In this document: piece after piece, positions 15,068-22,982 of the stretch | Layout of the letters: each line of letters starts with the position of its first letter | Numbering within the stretch: position 1 is the first letter of the stretch | NCBI GenBank assembly: GCA_003225055.1 | Contig: QIAU01000176.1 | Coordinates: 1 to 34,052 of the forward strand | Length of the DNA: 34,052 bases | Origin: Acidobacteriota bacterium | GTDB lineage: Bacteria; Acidobacteriota; Terriglobia; Terriglobales; Acidobacteriaceae | Direction of reading: 5' to 3' | Translations under genes and position numbers: made by a program | Notes under the pieces: generated by a model | Databases searched by the model: none | Told to the model about the DNA's origin: nothing | The model's input: the letters and a program-made list of their open reading frames with translations, nothing else

Positions 15068-16118
15068 ATGACGGGAGTGTCTCTCTTTCCCTTCGCAGAA
15101 TACTGGTGGTTTTACGAGGCCTTCACCCTCTTCATCCTGGGAACGTTGGCGCTGGATCTAGGTATCTTTCACCGGCGGGCACACAAGATCTCGGCGCGCG
15201 AGGCTATTACCTGGAGTGAGTTTGGACTGTTCTGGCTCTCGTCTTCGCTGGTCTTCTTTACGCTTACTGCGCGTGGAAGCTCCCCCTCGATCCGCGCCTG
15301 AGCGGACTGCCGGGCGTCGAAGACGGAAGCCTGGCTTGGCGGACAACCATGGAATTCCTTACGGGCTTTCTCATCGAGAAGGTGTTCGCACTCGACAACC
15401 TGTTCGTGTTTGTCGCGATCTTCCAATTCTTCGCGATCCCAGCGACATACCAGCACCGCGTTCTGTTCTTCGGCCTGTTGGGTGCGCTGGTATTCCGCGT
15501 GATCTTTATCGCGTTGGGTGCAGTCCTTCTCAAGTACAAAGTGTTGGTCATCGCTTTCGGCGTTTTGTTGGCCGCAACGGGGGTAAAGATACTCTTCGCT
15601 CCGAAGAAGCCGATCAATCCGGAAGCGAACGTAACGATTCGCCTGCTGCGCAGGCTTCTTCCAGTGACATCACAACTCGAGGGGCAAAACTTCTTCCATC
15701 GTCTTGCGGGAACGTGGAACCTGACGCCCTTACTAGTCGCGCTGGTATTTATCGACATGTCCGACATTCTATTTCGGCAGATTCGGTGACGGCGATCTTC
15801 GCGGTCACCAGCGAGCCGTTAGTCGTGTTCACTTCGAATGTCTTCGCGATTCTGGGAATGCGGGTCCTGTATTCTCTTCTGGTCGGTATAGTGTCGAAGT
15901 TCAGCCTGCTCAAGTACGCTCTGGGAAGCATTCTCGTGTTGGTGGGGTTGAAGATGGCGTGGCTGAACGAAGCCTTCGGCGGCACGTTTCCGATTAGCTG
16001 GTCACTCGCTGTTATCGCTGTCATTCTCACCAGTTCTCTCCTTGTCGAGATCATGCCGCGTGAGATGGCCACTTTGCCCTCACCTCTGCCCTGGAAGGCA
16101 CTGCTGGACAGCAGCTGA
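15068..16118 (+). pseudogene. TerC/Alx-family membrane protein, two single-base frameshifts
   Basis: The start ATG15068 follows GGAGGTG. Three segments in three phases together make a full ~350-residue TerC protein: 15068-~15260 (FAEYWWFYEAFTLFILGTLA, ending SSLVFFTLT), ~15268-15775 (AWKLPLDPRLSG, then EKVFALDNLFVFVAIFQFFA and FIDMSDILF) and ~15776-16118 (ADSVTAIFAVTSEPLVVFTS, FSLLKYALGSILVLVGLKM). Each junction is repaired by adding one base. The conserved membrane acidic motifs ALDNLFVF and DMSDILF(A)xDS are present. TerC-family proteins are implicated in manganese or other metal-ion efflux and tellurite resistance. It is either a recent pseudogene or sequence error, because the coding content is otherwise clean. 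Confidence 0.8.
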
Positions 16119-16368
16119 GCCGGCGCTGGGAGCCGCGCCTGAGTGGGCGGCGCGGACGCTCCGGCTCTGATCTGAACCAGCCCGCAGCTTTCCCCGCGAG
16201 GAGGCGGTCGACTCGTACCACAACCAATAACCGGCCTGGAAAAACTAACGGCCGCGAGCGCTCACGTACCATTCACCCCGGATGCTCGCCAATGAGGTGT
16301 CACCCGCTTCCGGCTAGAAGCGGAACTCTCGCCATTAGCTCCCATTAGCTCCCCATTAGCTGGGTTGT
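16119..16368. other. Short gene-free stretch with CCATTAGCT repeats
   Basis: No gene is seen. Three CCATTAGCT copies lie at 16332-16340, 16342-16350 and 16353-16361, just before a TPR gene fragment. Confidence 0.6.
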
Positions 16369-16593
16369 TTGACTCCCGTCGCGGTTGCCATCGTTTACGC
16401 TGGATTAGGTCGGATGGATGAGGCGTTTCACTGGCTGCATACATCTTTCGAACAGCGCGACGGACTGCTGGTCTACCTGAGGGTAGGACCGGTTTTCGAC
16501 TGTTTGCGCTCGGACCAGCGCTTCTCGGAGTTGCTGGGCCGCATGGGTTTTCGCGAAGGCCTGGTATTACCTGTTGAACATTGTCCGGTTTGA
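16369..16593 (+). pseudogene. Fragment: C-terminal end of a TPR-type protein
   Basis: The frame gives 74 residues: VAVAIVYAGLGRMDEAFHWL, then FEQRDGLLVYLRVGPVFDCL and RSDQRFSELLGRMGF. This closely resembles the conserved tail of large acidobacterial proteins that join a kinase or winged-helix domain to TPRs (Y-A-x-LG-x-x-x-x-AF-x-WL, then FD-LRSDPRF-x-LL-R-GL). No upstream domain is present; instead there is a short tandem repeat and unrelated sequence. It is a leftover from a deleted or moved gene. Confidence 0.6.
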
Positions 16594-16894
16594 TAGTCGG
16601 GAACGATTGCCCGAAGAAAGGCCTTGCCTTCGTGGCCGCCGGTGAAGTGACAGCCGCTGCAGCCGCTGGCAGCCGCTGCTGCGGTATGTACAAGAAGGGG
16701 AAATTTGCGTACAATCCCCGCGTCCAAAGGGTCTGAGAATCCCGTGCGTGCGTCGGCCCAGGCTCACGTTCGACCGTAGCGCTCAACGGCAGCCTTTCTT
16801 AGAGTAGCCCCGTCTCTTCCGGCAGGTCATCGGGCCATGTGCGCCCACCGATAGACAAGCGGGCCGGAGAAGCTGCGAAGCAGTATTTTTTTGA
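16594..16894. other. Gene-free stretch
   Basis: No gene is convincing here. A cluster of CAGCCGCTG repeats at about 16650-16680 creates alanine-rich frames by chance. The right end carries the ribosome site of the next gene. Confidence 0.5.
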
Positions 16895-16906
16895 AGGAGG
16901 AGGAGG

Positions 16907-17971
16907 ATGCTTAGGCGACTGACGATTGCTGTTGCCATTCTCGCAATGTTGGGGACAGCCGCTAACGCTCAAAACCGGGATCGGTTTCTCCAAGTGATGA
17001 CTCGGAACATGGATACAGGCTCGGATTTTGGCTTTGTTCTCGGGGCCACCGATCAGCTTGGCGTACTCCTGGGGATCAGGGCGACTTACCAGGAAATTTT
17101 GGCTAGCGATATCCCGGAACGAGCCGACGGGATTGCGGCCGAGATCCAGACTATTCACCCCGATCTTGTTGCACTCCAGGAGATCACTACGTTGAGTACT
17201 GGTCCGTACGGTGGTCCGGCCACAACGGTGGTGGCGAATCAGCTTCAGTCTCTCATGGCGGCGCTTCGACGACGCGGGCTCCACTACGCAACTATTGCAT
17301 TGCAGGCGAATGCTGATGTGGAACTCCCAGCCTTCGATCAATCGTTCAACCTGTTCGATGTCCGTTTAACGGATTTTGATGCGGTGCTGGCACGGACCGA
17401 CCTTCCGGTGTCTCAGTTCAAACTGGCGAACATCCAACAGCAGCACTTCAATGCGGCACTGGTGTTTCCCATTCTTGGTCAGGCGATTCGGTTTCCGCGG
17501 GGCTGGATAGCGTTGGATGCCAAGCTGCGGGGCAAGACATATCGCGTCGTCACGACCCATCTTGAAACCCTGAATCTTGAGGTGCAGGCCGCGCAAGCAC
17601 TCGAATTGGTAAGTGGACCCGGCTCGTCGGGTCTGCCCCTCGTGTTAGCCGGGGACTTGAACTCTGACGCCAACAATCCAAGCCTAACCCAGAGTCCCGC
17701 TTACCATACCCTGGTGAATGCAGGATTCCTGGATGTATGGGAGATCCTTCACCCTGGCGATGCGGGTAACACGTGGCCGCTCCACGGCGAGGATCCGCAG
17801 ACCCAGGCCTCGACGCCGAATCAGCGAATCGACTTGGTTCTGACCAGAGGTGATGGAATCACGGCACGGGAGATATCCTTAGTGGGTACCACTCCGCCCG
17901 GCTCGATGCAGCTATGGCCGTCGGACCACGCCGGAGTGGTGGGATCGTTTACTCTATTGCCGAAGCAATGA
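16907..17971 (+). CDS. Secreted endonuclease/exonuclease/phosphatase-family hydrolase
   Basis: The 354-residue protein has a signal peptide (LTIAVAILAMLGTAANAQ). It carries all core residues of the EEP (DNase I / sphingomyelinase / inositol-phosphatase) fold: N34 in TRNMD, E92 in LQEI, H218 in TTHLE, D250 and N252 in GDLNSD, D309 in RIDLVL, and D340-H341 in SDHAGVVG. These bind Mg and cleave phosphodiester bonds. The substrate, nucleic acid or phospholipid, cannot be told from sequence; secretion favours extracellular DNA or lipid. AAGGAGGAGGAGG directly before ATG16907 gives a very strong ribosome site. Confidence 0.9.
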   Translation: MLRRLTIAVAILAMLGTAANAQNRDRFLQVMTRNMDTGSDFGFVLGATDQLGVLLGIRATYQEILASDIPERADGIAAEIQTIHPDLVALQEITTLSTGPYGGPATTVVANQLQSLMAALRRRGLHYATIALQANADVELPAFDQSFNLFDVRLTDFDAVLARTDLPVSQFKLANIQQQHFNAALVFPILGQAIRFPRGWIALDAKLRGKTYRVVTTHLETLNLEVQAAQALELVSGPGSSGLPLVLAGDLNSDANNPSLTQSPAYHTLVNAGFLDVWEILHPGDAGNTWPLHGEDPQTQASTPNQRIDLVLTRGDGITAREISLVGTTPPGSMQLWPSDHAGVVGSFTLLPKQ

Positions 17972-18443
17972 GTAGGTTGTCATGACCATGCTGGTTTCGG
18001 CCCAAAAGCAGTTGAAGATAAGGACGTATACTTCCCGTGGCTCAGACATTTAGAGGTTTTCGAGACGCACCAGCCCAACTTATCCATGCCACAAACAAAC
18101 GATCTTCCTCGCCCGGATTTCGCTATTTCTCCCGCCCTTCCTCGTGATACTGGGTCGGCGCAATGCCCGGCCCCGACAACCCTCTTACGACCTCACCGAC
18201 ATTAGGTTCCAGCGGGATACCGTTCAACTCAAGTGCCGCCAGTCCGCAGTTCGAGACTGCCGAGTACGCACCACAGTGGCGCACCTTTGAAATAGGGGAT
18301 ACGCAGCCCTCCGCAGTTAGCATCATAGCTGGGTTTTCACAGCCACTGGCCCAAGCCGGGATCAGCATCCACTGGATTTCGAGGATTTCGAGTTCTCCGA
18401 CGGCAGCGAACCTGCGACAGCAGCTTCGGTTTAGACTGATCGC
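17972..18443. other. Gene-poor stretch
   Basis: Two opposing unrecognised frames occupy 18123-18587 (minus) and 18163-18447 (plus). The plus frame ends with a TGA that overlaps the next gene's ATG (ATGA), which could mean coupling, but neither translation looks like a known protein. I leave both uncalled. Confidence 0.35.
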
Positions 18444-18944
18444 ATGAAGGCCGAATACGCTGCCGAGTTGATTAAGTTTCTGGAGCAACATGGCATTGAG
18501 GTCTACGTGGATGGCGGTTGGGCCGTGGATGCCCTGCTGGGTCAACAAACGCGTGTCCACCAAGATCTCGACATCGCACTGCCGCACGAGTATGTGCCAA
18601 GACTGCGGGATTTGTTAAGCACGAGAGGCTATCTGGAGAAATCTCGCGCCGATAGCTGGGAATGCAATTTCGTCCTCGCCGACGCAAGCGCACGTGAGGT
18701 CGATGTTCATTCATACACCCTGGATGAGAGTGGCAACCATGTGCAAGGTGTGGAGTACCAACGGGAGCACCTGACAGGAAAGGGCTCGATCAGTGGCAAT
18801 CCAGTCCGGTGCATTTCGCCCGAGTGGCTCGTCAGGTTCCATTCAGGCTACGAACTCGATGAGAACGATTATCACGATGTCCGGGTTTTATGCGAGCACT
18901 TCGGGATCGCGCTGCCCGATGAATATGGAAGATTTATCAAATAG
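18444..18944 (+). CDS. Nucleotidyltransferase of the lincosamide-type (LinA/Lnu-like) family
   Basis: The 166-residue protein matches the length of Lnu-type nucleotidyltransferases. It has VDGGWAVDALLG (GG-W at residues 24-26, D29), then HQDLDIAL with the metal-binding pair D41 and D43. It continues with EVDVHSYTLDESG, the HLTGKGSISGNPVRCISPEW segment and the family tail VRFHSGYELDENDYHDVRVL. Such enzymes transfer AMP or another nucleotide to a drug hydroxyl such as lincomycin; environmental members often have unknown substrates. No clear ribosome site precedes the ATG. No mobile element or resistance gene adjoins it, so it looks like a chromosomal, possibly housekeeping, relative. Confidence 0.8.
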   Translation: MKAEYAAELIKFLEQHGIEVYVDGGWAVDALLGQQTRVHQDLDIALPHEYVPRLRDLLSTRGYLEKSRADSWECNFVLADASAREVDVHSYTLDESGNHVQGVEYQREHLTGKGSISGNPVRCISPEWLVRFHSGYELDENDYHDVRVLCEHFGIALPDEYGRFIK

Positions 18945-19095
18945 GGGGCGGGTGTTCCGTCGGTGACTCGGTCCATTCGCGTAGCGATCGTGATGACGGA
19001 CCTACAAAGAGAGCAGAGGGCTGCAGTCGAAGCGCTGGCGTCTTATAGTCCGGTTCCAGATGACCCCGCTTTCGTCATTCAAGGAGTAGAACAGT

Positions 19096-19266
19096 ATGGC
19101 GAAGCTCATTTCTCTCCGTGAAATCGCCGAGACCATGGAAGTCTCAAGCGATGAATGCGTTTCCTACTTGGACCCGGACACGGGCGAAATCATCACGGTA
19201 ACAGAAGAGAGCGACAATTGGCGGAACGTGGGAGCAGGGGAGGCGATTCGACATCAGCAAACCTAA
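19096..19266 (+). CDS. Short UPF0158-like protein, probably C-terminally truncated
   Basis: ATG19096 has AAGGAG nine bases upstream. The 56-residue product reads MAKLISLREIAETMEVSSDE, then CVSYLDPDTGEIITVTEES. This matches the start of UPF0158 proteins (IxLxEIxxxME, SYLxxxTGE(I/V)ITVxxE), which normally run ~130-150 residues. Here the frame ends in DNWRNVGAGEAIRHQQT. It may be a natural short variant or a truncated copy. The role of UPF0158 is unknown. It converges on the SCO-cytochrome gene with only 5 bases between their ends. Confidence 0.55.
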   Translation: MAKLISLREIAETMEVSSDECVSYLDPDTGEIITVTEESDNWRNVGAGEAIRHQQT

Positions 19267-19271
19267 GCGGC

Positions 19272-20243
19272 CTATTTCGCCTGGCTCGTCTTTTTAGGCG
19301 AGACGCCCGCATTCCGCTCGCGGGTTTGAGCGTCTAGGTAGGCGATCAGGGCCGCTACATCTGGATCACCCAGCCGCAGGTTGGGCATCGGTACCTGCTT
19401 GTACTTGTTATAAAGGGCAGTCGCAATAGGATCCCGTTCGGCAACCATCTTATCCGGCATTTCGATGAATTGAGTGAGCCAGCTGCGGCTGCGAATACTG
19501 GAAACGCCAATAAGATCCGGCCCCACGCCGTCACCGTGGCCGACCGTATGGCAAGCGGCGCAGCGGGTTTTGAAAAGATACGCGCCTTTGTCAGAGTCAA
19601 CTATGCGGGCTTCGGTGTAACTCGTCCCGGGCGCGTGATGTTGCCAGGAGGATAGCCAGTCACCCACCATGACCGCGACATACTTTGGATCATCCAACGC
19701 GCTGTCCTGCATCCACTGACCCGTCGCTTCGTCGCCGAGCGTGAGGGTGGTGCTGTGCCCGGTCAGAGCATTCTCGCCAGGACGCGCAGCCTGGCCAAGC
19801 TTCTTGCGTATCAGCTCGACATCCTTTTTTTCGCCGGTAAGGAAAAGCCAGCCTGGCTTCACGTGAAACTTGTCCGCATAAGCTTTCAGTTCCTGAGGCG
19901 TGTCTCTTTCGGGATCGATGCTGATGGAGTAAAAGAAGACGTCCTTGCCCACCCGCTCGCCGAGCAGCCGTTGCACCTGAGCCAATTTTGCGGTCTCGAG
20001 TGGACAAGTGTCGCCGCATTTCGTGTAGATGAAATTGATTACGACCGTCTTGCCCCGAAGAAGATCGTCGTAGAAGTGAACTGTTTTCCCGTCCTGCGTA
20101 ACCAGAGGCACATTGGGAAAATAGTTCCCGCCCCAGGGGGAGCCGTTGTCTGCGGCGGCGGCTGGGCACAGGGCTAACGCAGTCATAGCACCCAAAACCA
20201 ATGCAGTGGCCAGCGCGATGCGATTTGAGCTCTTCGGCGGCAT
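19272..20243 (-). CDS. SCO1/SenC copper chaperone-thioredoxin domain fused to cytochrome c
   Basis: The 323-residue protein has a signal peptide (RIALATALVLGAMTALALCP). Residues ~38-200 are SCO1/SenC: copper ligands C76 and C80 in TKCGDTCP and H163 in TGHSTTL, with the ISIDPERDTP strand. Residues ~215-310 are a class I cytochrome c: CAACH haem site at 228-232 and probable axial M286 in VPMPNL. Such a fusion joins copper handling or thiol redox with electron transfer in the periplasm. It is the last gene of an operon after the multicopper oxidase and tatA. ATTATAAGGAG precedes the start, the same 11 bases as before tatA. Confidence 0.9.
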   Translation of the reverse strand: MPPKSSNRIALATALVLGAMTALALCPAAAADNGSPWGGNYFPNVPLVTQDGKTVHFYDDLLRGKTVVINFIYTKCGDTCPLETAKLAQVQRLLGERVGKDVFFYSISIDPERDTPQELKAYADKFHVKPGWLFLTGEKKDVELIRKKLGQAARPGENALTGHSTTLTLGDEATGQWMQDSALDDPKYVAVMVGDWLSSWQHHAPGTSYTEARIVDSDKGAYLFKTRCAACHTVGHGDGVGPDLIGVSSIRSRSWLTQFIEMPDKMVAERDPIATALYNKYKQVPMPNLRLGDPDVAALIAYLDAQTRERNAGVSPKKTSQAK

Positions 20244-20336
20244 GACGTTTCTCCTTATAATCCTCAGCGCAATGATGTGGTTGTTCAGCCTAGTTGCGAG
20301 TTAGCGAACCGGTTGCTGCTTCTCGAAAAGCACGAT

Positions 20337-20525
20337 TTAGCTCAGCCTGCTTTGCTCAGCGGTGGTGCGGACCGGCCCTGGTTCGTCTTTCATGGCGGAC
20401 TTGAAGCCTCGAATGCCTTCTCCCAATCCCTTCCCCAATTCTGGGAGCTTCTTGGGACCGAACATGAGAATGGCAAGTCCGAAAATTACCAGCAGATGCA
20501 TTGGTTGAAACAGTCCTTCAAACAT
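20337..20525 (-). CDS. tatA: Twin-arginine translocase subunit TatA/TatE
   Basis: The 62-residue protein has one transmembrane helix (HLLVIFGLAILMFGPKKLPE) with the conserved FGPKKLPELGKGLGE hinge and amphipathic helix (GIRGFKSAMKD), and a short polar tail: the classic TatA layout. TatA forms the pore of the Tat system, which exports folded proteins. The gene sits between a multicopper oxidase with a Tat signal and a SCO-cytochrome fusion on the same strand, suggesting a dedicated copy for that oxidase. ATTATAAGGAGGG precedes ATG20525. No tatB or tatC is in the window. Confidence 0.92.
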   Translation of the reverse strand: MFEGLFQPMHLLVIFGLAILMFGPKKLPELGKGLGEGIRGFKSAMKDEPGPVRTTAEQSRLS

Positions 20526-20592
20526 AAGCCCTCCTTATAATATTCAGTAGATCGGGCCGCGGCCGAGGCGGCCGGTCTTGAGTTTTGTTCAC

Positions 20593-22695
20593 CTAATAGG
20601 CAGTTGGCAGAGCAGTCGGAGTGATGAATTCCACGCCCTGCGGGGTCGGAACTGGAGTGGGCAAAGCCACCAAGCCGCGGTCCAGCTCCCAGCGAATCAG
20701 CATCGCGTGGTCCTCATGCACCGTGTTGTGGCAGTGCTCGACGAACATTCCTGCAAATTCGCGAAATTGTAAGGTAACTGTGACGGTGCCTCCGCGATGG
20801 AGACGAAACACGTCCTTTCGACCTCGTTCCCAGGGTGGCACATTGCTGAGACTTCCGTCACGAGCCAGCATCTGACTCTCTTCAAAGTGAATGTGAATGG
20901 GGTGATCCCAACCACCGCCACCATTGATCAACGTCCAAACTTCGCGAGTACCGCGCTTAGGAGCCGCCGAAACTTGGTTGTAGTCGGCGGCCAGACCTTG
21001 TCCACCATCTGTTTTGACGGTCCAGGGCGCGTCATCGGTGCCGTTGGACCGCCCAAACTCGAAGGTACGCTCCCGAGCTACAGGAATCGCGGATAGATCG
21101 GGGTTCGGAATCAAGGTGCCAGGCACCTGGCTGTAATCGGGTTTCGTCGACGGAATGATCCGGAACTCGAGAAACTTGCCGACGCAAGCATCGGCGGAAT
21201 TGCCCGCGAGTGCTTCTGCCAGCGACAGATCGGTCTTTGGTCCGCGGCCGTCGTCATGCTCGCAGAGGTTCACCATCCAGACTTTCTCCCCAGGTTTGTA
21301 GCGGGAGAAGTCAATGACGATGTCGTAGCGCTCGGCAATGGATTGTTCGTCCAGTTCCGTCAGCAATATCGGGTGAGGCAGCAGGTTGCCGTCATTTCCG
21401 ATCTGGATCATCGGCGAGCCATCGCTTAAGGCCAACTTGAAAAAGCGCGAAACGCTGCCGTTCAGAATGCGGAAGCGATACTTGCGAGCTTCCACTTCGA
21501 AATACGGCTTATAGCAGGCGTTCACGGTCATAACGTCTCCCAGAAATCCGTCGAGCTGGAAGATGTCAAAGAAGAGCTGTCCGTTTGAATCCCATGCCTT
21601 GTCGGCCAGCATCAGGTTGATGTCGTAATCCAGGTTGCCCCAGGATTTTGCTGAGCCGCTGGGCAGGCCGAGGTTGACGCCGTCCCGGATGGTCTCGTTG
21701 CCGCGATCGATTGCGCTATAGATATTGAACATGGCGGCATTGCCCTTGTAGACGTTCTGGGCGGTGAAGTTGAACATGTGATCGTGGAACCAGTGCGTGC
21801 TCATGGTCTCATGCCAGTCCCCTGGAACCTTGGTGTAGCCGCCGTTATCATCAGGACTGCCGGCCATCTTGTCCGTAGCATCGGTATTGATAGTGTCGTG
21901 TCCGGCCAGGATGATGGGCCAGTGGCAGTCGTAGAACTGACCGGGGAAGAAAAACGCTCCGGTGAAGCCGTCGTTCTCCGACCCGTGGTGCCCGTTGTGC
22001 TCGTGGGTGCTGATCGTATGCCGCCCGAAGCCACCATTCATCCTGACATCCGCGGGCAGTTTGTTGTGATGGCGGAACAAGATCGGTTCGCCATAACGCC
22101 CCAACACCAGTTTCGGCGGGACGGTTCCGTTGAAAGTCCACATCGCCAAAGGTCCCTGAGTGGGCAGGTTGGGGTGAAATTTAAAAGGAATATTGCCGTT
22201 CGCATTGGTCTTTGCACATTCCTGAGTCGCCTCGATAGCCACAGCGGGAGGAAACTCCGCCCATCGCTGGTGTGCCCACTCCGGCCCCGGAGGACGACCT
22301 TCGATTGGCCCAAAGCCGCCGCCCAGAGCAGGGTCAACCCGCTGCAATGTCTCATTGGCCTCGACCATCGGTCGAGGATTCAATGAAGAGATTGGATTGC
22401 GCGGGAGAACTTCCAGACGCAGCATGGGCTGCGTGAAATCCAGGCCAATCAGTCCGGGACTGTTGGGGGCTCCCGTCGGCACTTCTCCGTACGCACTCGA
22501 TACGAAGGGGTTCAGGCCTTTAATCGGGGCGAGTGCGCCCGCGGCTGTAATCAGGCCCCACTTGAGCAAATCGCGACGCGATATTTGTCCCCAGGACAGT
22601 GCTTTCACGATTTCCAGACGATTGTTGCGAGCATCTTCTGCTTCTTTGATTCTGTTTCTTGATGTATTCCACGGTAAATAAATTGTGCGTTTCAT
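20593..22695 (-). CDS. Tat-exported multicopper oxidase
   Basis: The 700-residue protein has a twin-arginine signal SRRDLLK at residues 39-45 after an unusually long n-region, then a hydrophobic core. All four copper-binding motifs are present: HEH at 231-233 (within STHEHNGHHG), HWFHDH at 301-306, HPIHIH before residue 625, and HCHNTVHEDHAM at 654-665, where M665 is the likely type 1 axial ligand. It therefore has type 1, 2 and 3 copper and reduces oxygen to water. Substrate (Cu(I), Mn(II), phenols) cannot be told. GGAGG precedes the ATG and a sigma-54-type promoter lies ~30 bases upstream. It is the first gene of the oxidase-tatA-SCO operon. Confidence 0.93.
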   Translation of the reverse strand: MKRTIYLPWNTSRNRIKEAEDARNNRLEIVKALSWGQISRRDLLKWGLITAAGALAPIKGLNPFVSSAYGEVPTGAPNSPGLIGLDFTQPMLRLEVLPRNPISSLNPRPMVEANETLQRVDPALGGGFGPIEGRPPGPEWAHQRWAEFPPAVAIEATQECAKTNANGNIPFKFHPNLPTQGPLAMWTFNGTVPPKLVLGRYGEPILFRHHNKLPADVRMNGGFGRHTISTHEHNGHHGSENDGFTGAFFFPGQFYDCHWPIILAGHDTINTDATDKMAGSPDDNGGYTKVPGDWHETMSTHWFHDHMFNFTAQNVYKGNAAMFNIYSAIDRGNETIRDGVNLGLPSGSAKSWGNLDYDINLMLADKAWDSNGQLFFDIFQLDGFLGDVMTVNACYKPYFEVEARKYRFRILNGSVSRFFKLALSDGSPMIQIGNDGNLLPHPILLTELDEQSIAERYDIVIDFSRYKPGEKVWMVNLCEHDDGRGPKTDLSLAEALAGNSADACVGKFLEFRIIPSTKPDYSQVPGTLIPNPDLSAIPVARERTFEFGRSNGTDDAPWTVKTDGGQGLAADYNQVSAAPKRGTREVWTLINGGGGWDHPIHIHFEESQMLARDGSLSNVPPWERGRKDVFRLHRGGTVTVTLQFREFAGMFVEHCHNTVHEDHAMLIRWELDRGLVALPTPVPTPQGVEFITPTALPTAY

Positions 22696-22724
22696 GGCTT
22701 GCCTCCGTGTTACGCCGTGTTGAA

Positions 22725-22741
22725 TTGCAGGCGGTGTGCCA
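22725..22741 (-). promoter_or_regulatory. Sigma-54 (-24/-12) promoter for the multicopper oxidase operon
   Basis: On the minus strand TGGCACACCGCCTGCAA matches the RpoN consensus TGGCAC-N5-TTGCW at all but one position, with the invariant GG and GC spaced by ten bases. The predicted start of transcription is near 22715, leaving a ~20-base leader with GGAGG and ATG22695. The divergent neighbouring gene is a sigma-54 activator. Confidence 0.75.
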
Positions 22742-22767
22742 GACCAGGGCGATATGCTAGTCTGGGC

Positions 22768-22787
22768 GTACTAATCATGATAAGTAC
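22768..22787. promoter_or_regulatory. 20-base palindrome, candidate activator site
   Basis: GTACTAATCATGATAAGTAC is self-complementary except for one mismatched pair. It lies 27-46 bases upstream of the -24 element. Sigma-54 activators with Fis-type helix-turn-helix bind such dyads. Confidence 0.5.
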
Positions 22788-22873
22788 CTGATTTGCAAAG
22801 GCTTACTTCTCAAGTTGTGAAAGGTAATCGGTATCGAACGCATCGCGACCGAGGGGTTTTGGCTAACCCAACT

Positions 22874-22927
22874 GTTAATGGCGAACCCTTAGGTTAATGG
22901 GCGTTAATGGGGTTAATGGGGTTAATG
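22874..22927 (+). repeat. Five GTTAATG heptamers, candidate upstream activator array
   Basis: GTTAATG occurs at 22874, 22893, 22903, 22912 and 22921; the last three are at 9-base steps and mostly read GGGGTTAATG. The array is about 135-190 bases upstream of the -24 box of the oxidase promoter, the normal distance for enhancer sites, and 56 bases before the activator's start codon. Confidence 0.6.
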
Positions 22928-22952
22928 AGTGTCACGTGCGCTCGCCGGGAAA

Positions 22953-22967
22953 ATGTGCTAAACACAT
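22953..22967. promoter_or_regulatory. Short inverted repeat before the activator gene
   Basis: ATGTG and CACAT are separated by CTAAA, 16 bases before ATG22983. It may be an autoregulation site; there is no direct evidence. Confidence 0.3.
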
Positions 22968-22982
22968 CGCGACGAGGGGAAA

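Noticed and set aside
16473-16727. Minus-strand frame with CSGCH, like a cytochrome c haem site
   Set aside because: The motif arises from CAGCCGCTG repeats, the frame overlaps a TPR fragment, and no other cytochrome features exist.
18123-18587. Opposing 154- and 94-codon frames
   Set aside because: Neither is recognisable; the minus one overlaps the nucleotidyltransferase gene antisense. The ATGA overlap of the plus one is noted but not enough.
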